Source: Chloroflexia bacterium | GTDB lineage: Bacteria > Chloroflexota > Chloroflexia > QHBQ01 > JADMIH01 | Length of the DNA: 7,309 nt | Direction: 5' to 3' | NCBI GenBank assembly: GCA_025927935.1 | Contig: JAICKM010000348.1 | Coordinates: forward strand, 1 to 7,309 | In this document: one piece after another, positions 1 to 6,037 of the stretch | Position numbering within the stretch: position 1 is the first letter of the stretch | Layout: the number at the start of each line of letters is the position of its first letter | Notes under the pieces: model-generated | Told to the model about the DNA's origin: nothing | The model's input: only the letters and a program-made list of their open reading frames with translations | The model's database searches: none | Made by a program: the position numbers and the translations under genes

Positions 1-1630
1 CAATGCGCTGGGCCAGCGGGGTCAACTGCGGCACGATGTTCTTCTTGCGCGAGAGAATGCCGGGCAACTCGACCGCGCACCCATCGACCAGCGGCGCGTC
101 GAACGTGGCGGCCAGCGCTTCGGGGTGGCCCACGACCAGCAGGGTGGTGCGCTCGTGCAGGATGTCGATCACGGCCAAGATCACGCTGGTGTAGCCGCGC
201 TCCTGCTGCTTGCGCAGGGCGGCGAGCACTTCGTCGCGGCGGGCCAGCACCTCGTCGCCGTTGGTCGTCTCGATGGTGCCGATGCCGAACCGGCGGCCCT
301 CGGCGGTGAACTCCTTGAAGTCGGCCAGCAGCAGCTGCTCGGCGGAGCGGTCGGAGACATCGGAGGCGATGTTCAGGATGCGCGTGCCCAATTCCTGCAT
401 GTCCACCCCGGCCAGCTCGGTCAGGATGGCGGCCACCCGGCGGTCTTCGGGCGTGGTGGTCGGGCCGCGGAACAGCAGGGTATCGGCCAGGATGCCGCTG
501 AGCAACGCGCCCGCGATGGGCGGCGGGATGGGCACATTGCCCTCCACGAACAGCTTGGCGACAATGGTGCTGGTCGCGCCTACCGGCTCCATGCGGATGA
601 AGGGCGGCGTGCGCGTCTGGAAGTCGGCCACGCGGTGATGATCGATCAGGCCCATGACCTCGGCTTCCTCGATCCCGGCCACGGCCTGGCCGCGCTCGTT
701 GTGGTCCACCAGCACGACGCGGCGGCGCACGGTGCGCAGCAGGTTGCTGCGGCTGATCAGGCCGACCACCTTCTGATCCTCGTCCACAACCACCAGCGCG
801 CGGGTGGTGCCGGAGCGCAAGATCTCTTGCACCTCTTCGACCAGGTCGTCCGGTTCGCAGGTGACGACCGTCGTACGCATGATGTGGCGGATGGCCGGAC
901 TCAGCATGAGCAGGCGCACGGTGGTATAGGTGTGGTGGCGCACGGCGATCACCGTGACGTGGCGTTCGCGGGCCAGATCGAGGATCTCCGGCGAGACCGG
1001 GTGGTCGCCGGTAATGACCAGGGCGCCCACGCCGAACTCGATGGCGGCCCGCTGGGCGTCTTCGCGGTCGCCCATGACCAGCAGGATGTCGGGGGCGAGG
1101 CGCTTCAGCATGGAGTCGATCTCCATGGCCGCGACCATGATGCGGTCGCGCAGCGGGCGATCCGGCACGGCGACGAGCACCCGGCCGTTCAACGCGCGCA
1201 GCACATTGTGCAGGTCGAGCGGCACATGGTCGAGTTGATCCAGTTCGAGGCCGCTGATGAAGCTGCGGGCAAAGTCTTCGATGCCGGTCACGCCGGTCAG
1301 GTGCCCCGTGTCGTCGACTACCGGCACCGCGCGAATGCTCTGGCGTTGCAGGATCTGGCCCACTTCATAGAGCGAGGTGTCCTGGTGCACGGTGACGGCG
1401 GGGCTGGTCATGACATCGGCCACGCGGGGCCGCACGTCGGTGACGAGGAGCGGCATGGGCAGGCCAAAGCGGTCCAGGATGTAGGCGGTTTCACGGCGGA
1501 CCGGCCCCTGGCGAGCGGCGACCGCTTCGGGGTGGCCCTGCGCGCGCAGCAGGGCGGCATAGCCGATGGCCGCGCAAATGGCATCGGAATCGGGGTTTTT
1601 GTGGCCCAGGACATAAATCGTGTTAGGCAC
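1..1630 (-). CDS. ppaC: Mn-dependent inorganic pyrophosphatase with CBS and DRTGG domains (family II; C-terminus cut by the left edge)
   Basis: Hydrolyses cytosolic pyrophosphate to phosphate, pulling biosynthetic reactions forward. I translated 543 codons from GTG 1630, chosen because GAGGAG lies 4 nt upstream. The frame is open to the left edge. N-terminal DHH motif GHKNPDSDA gives H10, D14 and D16. A CBS domain (about 68-125), a DRTGG domain (about 140-240) and a second CBS domain (about 245-303) are inserted. The DHH domain then resumes with D309 (VDHNE), DHH at 330-332 and D383. DHHA2 follows, with SRKKN at 527-531. All metal ligands expected from family II enzymes are present, so the enzyme should be active. 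In characterised CBS-type members AMP/ADP inhibit, and ATP or diadenosine polyphosphates activate; the same control is inferred here. Family members are about 545-550 residues, so only a few C-terminal residues should be missing. Divergent from the peptidase operon. Confidence 0.95.
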   Translation of the reverse strand, partial: MPNTIYVLGHKNPDSDAICAAIGYAALLRAQGHPEAVAARQGPVRRETAYILDRFGLPMPLLVTDVRPRVADVMTSPAVTVHQDTSLYEVGQILQRQSIRAVPVVDDTGHLTGVTGIEDFARSFISGLELDQLDHVPLDLHNVLRALNGRVLVAVPDRPLRDRIMVAAMEIDSMLKRLAPDILLVMGDREDAQRAAIEFGVGALVITGDHPVSPEILDLARERHVTVIAVRHHTYTTVRLLMLSPAIRHIMRTTVVTCEPDDLVEEVQEILRSGTTRALVVVDEDQKVVGLISRSNLLRTVRRRVVLVDHNERGQAVAGIEEAEVMGLIDHHRVADFQTRTPPFIRMEPVGATSTIVAKLFVEGNVPIPPPIAGALLSGILADTLLFRGPTTTPEDRRVAAILTELAGVDMQELGTRILNIASDVSDRSAEQLLLADFKEFTAEGRRFGIGTIETTNGDEVLARRDEVLAALRKQQERGYTSVILAVIDILHERTTLLVVGHPEALAATFDAPLVDGCAVELPGILSRKKNIVPQLTPLAQRI

Positions 1631-1736
1631 GTTGCTCCTCAATCAGGGCGTCGCGCCGGACTTACGGTCAGCGCCGCCAGGCGGAATCCGTCTGCATGCC
1701 CACCCTGAAATCGCTGCCGGGATAATGTCTGTCCCT

Positions 1737-1766
1737 ATCTTAGCGAAAGGCATGGGCTTTCGTCAA
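1737..1766 (-). promoter_or_regulatory. Candidate sigma70-type promoter of the pyrophosphatase gene
   Basis: Read on the minus strand, a TTGACG -35 box (plus positions 1761-1766) is followed after 18 bp by TAAGAT (1737-1742). The -35 box matches consensus at five of six positions and the -10 box at four of six. Transcription would start near 1730, giving a leader of about 100 nt before GTG 1630. The position in a divergent intergenic region fits. The call rests on consensus matching only. Confidence 0.5.
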
Positions 1767-1802
1767 GACGCGGGCCGGAGAGCCAGGCCGGCGCGGGCGA
1801 GT

Positions 1803-1832
1803 TTGACAAGGGCGGTTGGCTTTTGCTAGACT
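1803..1832 (+). promoter_or_regulatory. Candidate sigma70-type promoter of the peptidase-asparaginase operon
   Basis: A perfect TTGACA -35 box (1803-1808) is followed after an 18-bp spacer by TAGACT (1827-1832). The -10 box is preceded by TG one base upstream (1824-1825), an extended -10 arrangement. Transcription would start near 1839, about 50 nt before GTG 1890. It lies back to back with the pyrophosphatase promoter, with 36 bp between the two -35 boxes. This is the strongest promoter match in the window. Confidence 0.6.
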
Positions 1833-1857
1833 GGCAGCGGCGCTCGCGCGCTGCCGG
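1831..1857 (+). other. Hairpin at the predicted 5' end of the peptidase mRNA
   Basis: Arms GGCAGCG (1833-1839) and CGCTGCC (1849-1855) are perfect complements around a 9-nt loop. A wobble and a C-G pair extend the stem to 1831 and 1857. It overlaps the predicted transcription start and lies upstream of the Shine-Dalgarno site at 1880-1884. It could stabilise the transcript or be a chance product of high GC. Confidence 0.35.
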
Positions 1858-1889
1858 CTTGCCGCCTTGCTCGCCATTCGGAGGTCGCT

Positions 1890-3740
1890 GTGGATCCTTT
1901 GAAAACCCGTCCCGGTTTCTTACGCCCGCGCCTGACACCCGGCCTGATCGCAACGGTGCAGCAGGTGGGTTCGGCTCAGTGGGCCGAGGGCGATTATGTG
2001 ATCTACCAGCGCAGCCACGACAAACGGGCCGCGCTGGAGCGGGTGCCGCTCGACGTGGGGCCGGTCTTGCGCCTGACCAGCGATCCGTCCCCGGCGGGCG
2101 CCGCCGCCTATACCGGCGCGCTGTTCGACGTGTCCGAGGACCACGTGGTCTACACGGCCGCCGACGGAGGGCCGGCGCTGATGCCGCTGGCCGGGGGGCC
2201 GGGGCGCCGGCTGGCGACGATTGCCGGCACGCGGGTGCTGGCGCCCACCTTTGCCCCCAGCGGCGCCTGCCTCGCCTTCGTAACCGACAACGGCCAGACA
2301 GCGGATGTCGGGCTGATCGACGTGCGCGAAGACGCCTGGCCGCGCATCATCCCCGCCGATGCCGACTTTGTCATCGATCCCACCTGGCACCCCGACGAGA
2401 CACGCCTGGCCTGGGTCGAGTGGGACGTGCCGAATATGGGCTGGGACGAGAGTCGCATCGTGGTTTGCGATGTCGCCACGGGCGTCCGGCGGGTGGTCTT
2501 CGCCGGGGCGGGCGTCAGCTACAGCCAGCCGCGCTGGTCGCCCGACGGCCGCCACCTGGCCTTCCTCTGCGACAAGACCGGCTATCTTAACCTCTGGCTG
2601 GCGGATGGCGACGGCAGCAACCCGCGTCCGCTCATCGAAGAAGCCGTCGAGCACGGCACGCCGCCCTGGGTGTCCGGGGCGCGCACCTATGATTGGACGC
2701 CGGACAGCACCAGCATCGTGCTGGGGCGCAATCTGGCGGGCAGTTGGGGCATCCGCGTGGTCGAGGTGGCGAGCGGGGCGGGACGCGATTTGCCGGTTGC
2801 GCCGGGGGTCTACACCGGGCTGCGCTGCTCGCCCGACGGCGGCTACCTGCTGGCCGGGTTCAGCGGGCCGACCACGGCGCCGCAGGTAGTGACGTACAAT
2901 TTGCAGACGGGCGCCCGGCGGGTGCTGGCGACCGGGGCGGCAGGCGGCGCCGAGGATGGCACGGTCGCGCCGCAGGCGATCACCTGGCAGGCCCCCGACG
3001 GCCTGACCGTGCCGGGATTGCTGTACCGGCCCGCGCTACGCGTGCAGGAGCGCGCGCCGTTGCTCGTCTGGGTCCACGGCGGGCCGACCGGGCAGTCCAA
3101 CACTACGTTCCAGCCGATGCTCCAGTATTTTGTGCAGCGCGGGTGGGCGGTGCTGATGCCCAATCACCGCGGCAGCGCGGGCTATGGCCGCGCCTTCACG
3201 GTGGCCGAACGGGGCGAGTGGGGCGGCGCGGACATGGCCGACATCCTGGCCGGGGTGGACGCGGTGATCGCGCGGGGCGGGATCGATGCCGGGCGTGTGG
3301 TGCCTATGGGCGGCAGCGCGGGCGGCTATGCCGTGCTGCAATTGCTCATCCTCTACCCCGACCGCTTCAAGGCCGGCGTCGATCTGTTCGGCGTCTCGGA
3401 TCATCTGGAACTGGCGCGCACGACGCACCGGCTGGAAGCCCGCTATCTCGATCAGTTGCTTGGTCCCTTGCCCGAAAGCGCCGCGCTCTACCAGGACCGC
3501 TCACCGATCTTCCACCTGGACCGCATCAAGGCGCCGCTGCTGATCTTGCAGGGCGCCGACGACCCTGTCGTGCGCGTGGCCCAGGCACAGACCATCTACG
3601 ATGCGTTGCGGGCGCGCGGGCAGGCCGTGGAGTTGCAGATCTACCCCGGCGAGGGCCACGGCTGGCAACAGGCGGCCACGGTGCGCGATTCGATCACCCG
3701 CATCGACGACTTTCTGCGCAACTACGCGCTGCTCCGTTGA
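1890..3740 (+). CDS. S9-family serine peptidase (prolyl oligopeptidase / acylaminoacyl-peptidase-like)
   Basis: A 616-residue serine peptidase that should cleave short peptides admitted through a beta-propeller gate. The start is GTG 1890, with GGAGG at 1880-1884 five nt upstream. Residues about 25-340 form the propeller; PD40/TolB-like blade motifs are visible near 117-134, 161-179, 211-228 (RWSPDGRHLAF), 266-281 and 308-325. Residues about 360-616 are the alpha/beta-hydrolase domain: oxyanion-region HGGP at 396-399, nucleophile S476 in GGSAGGY, probable acid D557 in GADDPV, and H590 in GEGHGW. The triad is therefore complete. No signal peptide or membrane segment is seen, so it is probably cytosolic. 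Its stop overlaps the start of the isoaspartyl peptidase gene, implying one mRNA. Exact specificity (dipeptidyl, acylaminoacyl or oligopeptidase) cannot be told from sequence. Confidence 0.93.
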   Translation: MDPLKTRPGFLRPRLTPGLIATVQQVGSAQWAEGDYVIYQRSHDKRAALERVPLDVGPVLRLTSDPSPAGAAAYTGALFDVSEDHVVYTAADGGPALMPLAGGPGRRLATIAGTRVLAPTFAPSGACLAFVTDNGQTADVGLIDVREDAWPRIIPADADFVIDPTWHPDETRLAWVEWDVPNMGWDESRIVVCDVATGVRRVVFAGAGVSYSQPRWSPDGRHLAFLCDKTGYLNLWLADGDGSNPRPLIEEAVEHGTPPWVSGARTYDWTPDSTSIVLGRNLAGSWGIRVVEVASGAGRDLPVAPGVYTGLRCSPDGGYLLAGFSGPTTAPQVVTYNLQTGARRVLATGAAGGAEDGTVAPQAITWQAPDGLTVPGLLYRPALRVQERAPLLVWVHGGPTGQSNTTFQPMLQYFVQRGWAVLMPNHRGSAGYGRAFTVAERGEWGGADMADILAGVDAVIARGGIDAGRVVPMGGSAGGYAVLQLLILYPDRFKAGVDLFGVSDHLELARTTHRLEARYLDQLLGPLPESAALYQDRSPIFHLDRIKAPLLILQGADDPVVRVAQAQTIYDALRARGQAVELQIYPGEGHGWQQAATVRDSITRIDDFLRNYALLR

Positions 3741-4657
3741 TGGCGATGCAAGAGTCTCCTATCGCCCTGGTCGTCCACGGCGGCGCGGGCAACATCCCCG
3801 ACGACGAGGTGGCCGCCTATCGCGCGGGCGCGCAGGCGGCGGCGCTCGCCGGTTGGGCCGTGTTGCGCGGCGGCGGCAGCGCCCTGGACGCAGTGGAGGC
3901 GGCCATCCGGCTGATGGAGGACGACCCCACCTTCGACGCCGGGCGCGGCAGCTTTCTCAACCGCGACGGCGTGGTGGAACTCGACGCGGGGATCATGCAC
4001 GGGCCAACGCTCGATCTGGGCATGGTGGCGGGCGTGCGCGGCGTGCCGAACCCGATCACGCTGGCCCGGCGGGTGATGGAGAGCGGGCGCTTTGTCATGC
4101 TGGTCGGCGAGGGCGCGACGGAGTACGCGCGGGCCAGTGGCCTGCCCCTGGCCGCCGATGCCGACCTGATCGTGCCGCGCGAACAGGCCCGCTGGGAGAC
4201 GTTGCGCCGCGACCCCACCTTTGACGTGACGACCACCTTCACCGCGCCCAAGTTTGGCGATACGGTCGGCGCGGTGGCCCTCGACCGGGCGGGTCAGGTG
4301 GCGGCGGGCACCTCCACCGGGGGCAGCCAGTTCAAGCACCCCGGTCGCGTGGGCGACTCACCCATCGTCGGGGCGGGCTTCTATGCCGATGGGGGCGGGG
4401 GCGCCTCCAGCACCGGCCACGGCGAACTCATCCTCAAGGTGGGCCTGGCCCGCCGGGCCGTGGAAGCCCTGGCCCCGCCCGCCGGCCTCGATCCGCCCGC
4501 GGCGGCCGCTGCGGCTCTGGCCCGGCTCGCGGCGCTGCCCGGCTACGGCGGCATCATCGTGCTCGATACCCAGGGCCGCCCCGGCTTTGCCTTCAACACG
4601 CCGCGCATGGCCCACGCCGCCATGACCCCCGACGGTTCCCTCTTCCTGGACATGTAG
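3740..4657 (+). CDS. Isoaspartyl peptidase / plant-type L-asparaginase (Ntn hydrolase)
   Basis: Hydrolyses isoaspartyl (beta-Asp) dipeptides and usually also L-asparagine. The 305-residue product has the usual family length. The N-terminal region shows VVHGGAGN (11-18), GSALDAVEAA (46-55) and DAGRGSFLNRDG (66-77). The maturation site is GDTVGAV: autocleavage before T175 would free it as the N-terminal nucleophile, giving an alpha chain of about 174 and a beta chain of 131 residues. TSTGG (191-195) and GRVGDSP (202-208) supply the expected active-site and substrate-binding residues. Catalysis therefore looks intact. ATG 3740 overlaps the upstream TGA by one base (TGATG) and has no clear Shine-Dalgarno, so translation is probably coupled to the peptidase. 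ATG 3746 is an alternative start that changes only two residues. Confidence 0.94.
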   Translation: MAMQESPIALVVHGGAGNIPDDEVAAYRAGAQAAALAGWAVLRGGGSALDAVEAAIRLMEDDPTFDAGRGSFLNRDGVVELDAGIMHGPTLDLGMVAGVRGVPNPITLARRVMESGRFVMLVGEGATEYARASGLPLAADADLIVPREQARWETLRRDPTFDVTTTFTAPKFGDTVGAVALDRAGQVAAGTSTGGSQFKHPGRVGDSPIVGAGFYADGGGGASSTGHGELILKVGLARRAVEALAPPAGLDPPAAAAAALARLAALPGYGGIIVLDTQGRPGFAFNTPRMAHAAMTPDGSLFLDM

Positions 4658-4767
4658 CCCGCCGGCGCGGTGTATCCCTGGCGGCCTCTCACCAAACGTC
4701 CACCATTATTTGCCAAACTGCAACTTGTATAGTACCGGGATATCCAGACTCGCAGGCTATACTGATA

Positions 4768-4793
4768 ATGCGGGCGGCCTGCGCCGCCCGCAT
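4768..4793 (+). terminator. Perfect 11-bp hairpin, possible terminator of the peptidase-asparaginase operon
   Basis: Arms 4768-4778 and 4783-4793 are perfect complements (GCGGGCGGC core, outer AT pairs) with a 4-nt CTGC loop. It begins 110 bp after the asparaginase stop. There is no T-tract on either side, so it is not a textbook intrinsic terminator. It could equally be an mRNA 3'-end stabiliser or a leader structure for the downstream usp gene. Confidence 0.4.
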
Positions 4794-4835
4794 CAAGCTT
4801 GCGAGATTGCGCAGCCCGATCCTGCGGGTAGCGTC

Positions 4836-4858
4836 TGTGATCATAGCAGATGATCACG
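4836..4858. promoter_or_regulatory. Inverted repeat of GTGATCA, candidate operator or RNA stem
   Basis: GTGATCA (4837-4843) and TGATCAC (4851-4857) are perfect inverted copies separated by 7 bp. A further four complementary bases (AGCG at 4830-4833 and CGCT at 4857-4860) could extend the pairing if a 4-nt bulge is allowed. A dyad of this size upstream of a stress gene could bind a dimeric regulator, but it matches neither the CRP nor the FNR consensus spacing. The regulator is unknown. Confidence 0.3.
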
Positions 4859-4864
4859 CTTGAT

Positions 4865-4940
4865 TTGTCATGCGGAACACAGTGAAGCATCCCGGCTCTG
4901 CCCGACGCAGCGCGACTCCGCGCGGAGCGAAGCGTGACAA
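4865..4940. repeat. Candidate short dispersed repeat (76 bp) with inverted ends
   Basis: The ends TTGTCATGC (4865-4873) and GCGTGACAA (4932-4940) are inverted copies with a single T/G difference, which still pairs as G-U in RNA. Inside lie related words GTGAAGC and GCGAAGC, two GCGGA copies and a 12-bp palindrome CTCCGCGCGGAG (4916-4927). Its style resembles short interspersed repeats that many bacterial genomes carry between genes (from memory, not searched). No flanking target-site duplication is evident. The copy number cannot be judged from this window. Confidence 0.45.
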
Positions 4941-4972
4941 CTCAATATAGTTTGCGGAAAGAGGTATCTGTC

Positions 4973-5923
4973 ATGCAATCGAAGATTCTGGTTCCCCTGG
5001 ATGGCTCGCCGCTGGCCGAGACCGTGCTGCCTCGCGCGGCGGCCTGGGCGCGCGCCACGTCCGGCGTCGTCTTGCTGACGCGGGTGAGCGCCCCGGCCAT
5101 GGTTGCGCCGCCGACCGCCTGGACGATCCCGACGCCGCTGGTCGGGTATGAGGACACGCTCCACGATATGGATCTGGCCCGCGATTATCTGACCGACGTG
5201 GCCCTGCGCCTGAAGACGGCTGGGGTGGAAGTAGAGACGACCGGGCTGGACGGCGATCCGGCGGCGGCGATTGTCGCCTATGCCGAGGACCACCCGGAGG
5301 TGACGCTGATTGCCATGGCGACCCATGGGCGCAGCGGGCTGAGCCGCTGGGTGCTGGGCAGCGTGGCCGAGAAGGTGCTGCACGCCGCCCCGGTGCCGCT
5401 GCTGCTGGTCCGCCCGGATAGCACGGCGGAACCCGCGGCCCCGCAGACCGGCATTGGGACGATCCTCGTGCCGCTGGATGGCTCGATCTTCGCCGAGCAG
5501 GCGCTGGAATCGGCCTATGGGGTCGCCCATGCGACTGGCGCCGCGCTGCTGTTGGTCAGCGCGTTGCCGGTGCCCGACGATATGGCCGCCACGGACGCCG
5601 GCCTGACGCCCGCCCCGGTGCCGGCGCAGTACCAGGCCGAGGTCGCCCAGTTGACCGCCTACCTGGAGGGGCAGGCGCAACGGCTGCGCCTGGCCGGCAT
5701 AGTAGTCGAGACGCAAATCGTCAGTGGGCGCCCGGCGGACGCAATTCTGCGCGCCGGTGCGGAGGCGCATGCCGATCTCATTGTGATGGCGACGCACGGG
5801 CGGAGCGGGCTGCAACGGCTCTGGCTGGGCAGCGTGGCGATGAAGGTGGTGCAGGGTGCCATCCTGCCGGTCCTACTGGTGCGGGCGCGGGAAGCCGCGG
5901 TGCCCGCGCCGGCCCACGCCTGA
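4973..5923 (+). CDS. Universal stress protein with two UspA domains (first paralog)
   Basis: A 316-residue tandem UspA protein, probably a cytosolic ATP-binding stress factor. The start is ATG 4973, with AGAGG eight nt upstream. A GTG at 4934 in the same frame would add 13 residues outside the fold and is disfavoured. Each domain opens with an ILVPLDGS strand-loop (5-12 and 164-171; D10 and D169 at the nucleotide site). Each ends with the phosphate-binding loop: A116-x2-G119-x9-G129-S130 in domain 1 and A273-x2-G276-x9-G286-S287 in domain 2. The usual pattern is G-x2-G-x9-G-S/T, so the first Gly is Ala in both. The residues needed for ATP binding otherwise look present. The paralog 114 bp downstream has the same orientation and architecture; the two may be co-transcribed. 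The client or pathway is unknown. Confidence 0.93.
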   Translation: MQSKILVPLDGSPLAETVLPRAAAWARATSGVVLLTRVSAPAMVAPPTAWTIPTPLVGYEDTLHDMDLARDYLTDVALRLKTAGVEVETTGLDGDPAAAIVAYAEDHPEVTLIAMATHGRSGLSRWVLGSVAEKVLHAAPVPLLLVRPDSTAEPAAPQTGIGTILVPLDGSIFAEQALESAYGVAHATGAALLLVSALPVPDDMAATDAGLTPAPVPAQYQAEVAQLTAYLEGQAQRLRLAGIVVETQIVSGRPADAILRAGAEAHADLIVMATHGRSGLQRLWLGSVAMKVVQGAILPVLLVRAREAAVPAPAHA

Positions 5924-6037
5924 TCGCCGGAAGGTGGTTGCGCGCCCCTGCGGCTTTCGCGCTGCGCGGCGCGCTGCTGGGTGGTGAGTAGACCCTGCGG
6001 GCACGGTCCCGCGCAGGGAGAAGGAGGTCCAATCCCT
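5924..6037 (+). promoter_or_regulatory. Inter-usp spacer with hairpin and strong Shine-Dalgarno
   Basis: CCCTGCG (5993-5999) and CGCAGGG (6012-6018) form a 7-bp stem ending just before the Shine-Dalgarno AAGGAGG (6021-6027), which lies ten nt before ATG 6038. No T-tract follows, so it is unlikely to terminate transcription. No clear promoter was found, and the two usp genes may share a transcript. The hairpin could insulate or protect the ribosome site of the second gene. Confidence 0.4.

Larger units (their letters stand above)
4658..4972. other. 315-bp gene-free region with AT-richer stretch and several inverted repeats
   Basis: No convincing coding sequence lies here. Positions 4701-4770 have 30 G/C in 70 bases (43%), well below the flanking genes. 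They contain TATACT (4758-4763) and GATAAT (4764-4769), which resemble -10 boxes, but no good -35 box is found at 16-18 bp. GTATAG (4727-4732) and CTATAC (4757-4762) are inverted copies. A perfect hairpin, a TGATCA dyad and a 76-bp repeat-like element follow and are listed separately. TATAGT (4946-4951) is another -10-like hexamer close to the usp start, also without a matching -35. The region must contain the end of the peptidase operon transcript and probably the usp promoter. Confidence 0.6.

Noticed and set aside
125..1708. 527-codon open frame on the plus strand opposite the pyrophosphatase
   Set aside because: Its product is rich in His, Gly, Ala, Gln and Arg with no recognisable domain, and it is fully antisense to a gene with all family II motifs. 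High GC at third positions commonly leaves the opposite frame open.
1823..2590. 255-codon plus-strand frame overlapping the start of the peptidase gene
   Set aside because: No Shine-Dalgarno and a low-complexity Arg/Gly product; it is out of frame with the PD40 propeller repeats, which are clearly coding.
2693..3739. Upstream extension of the asparaginase frame inside the peptidase gene
   Set aside because: The translated extension is Arg/Gly-rich and unlike any family, and it overlaps the peptidase domain containing the catalytic serine. Homology of the asparaginase begins at about 3760, just after ATG 3740.
4836..4858. Possible CRP or FNR site
   Set aside because: TGTGA and TCACG halves are 13 bp apart rather than 6, and the TTGAT-N4-ATCAA pattern is absent, so only a generic dyad is claimed.
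4868..5815. 315-codon minus-strand frame opposite the first usp gene
   Set aside because: Composition is Arg/Gln/Gly/His-heavy with no domain, and it mirrors a clear UspA gene. The same applies to the 271-codon frame opposite the second usp gene (6053-6868).
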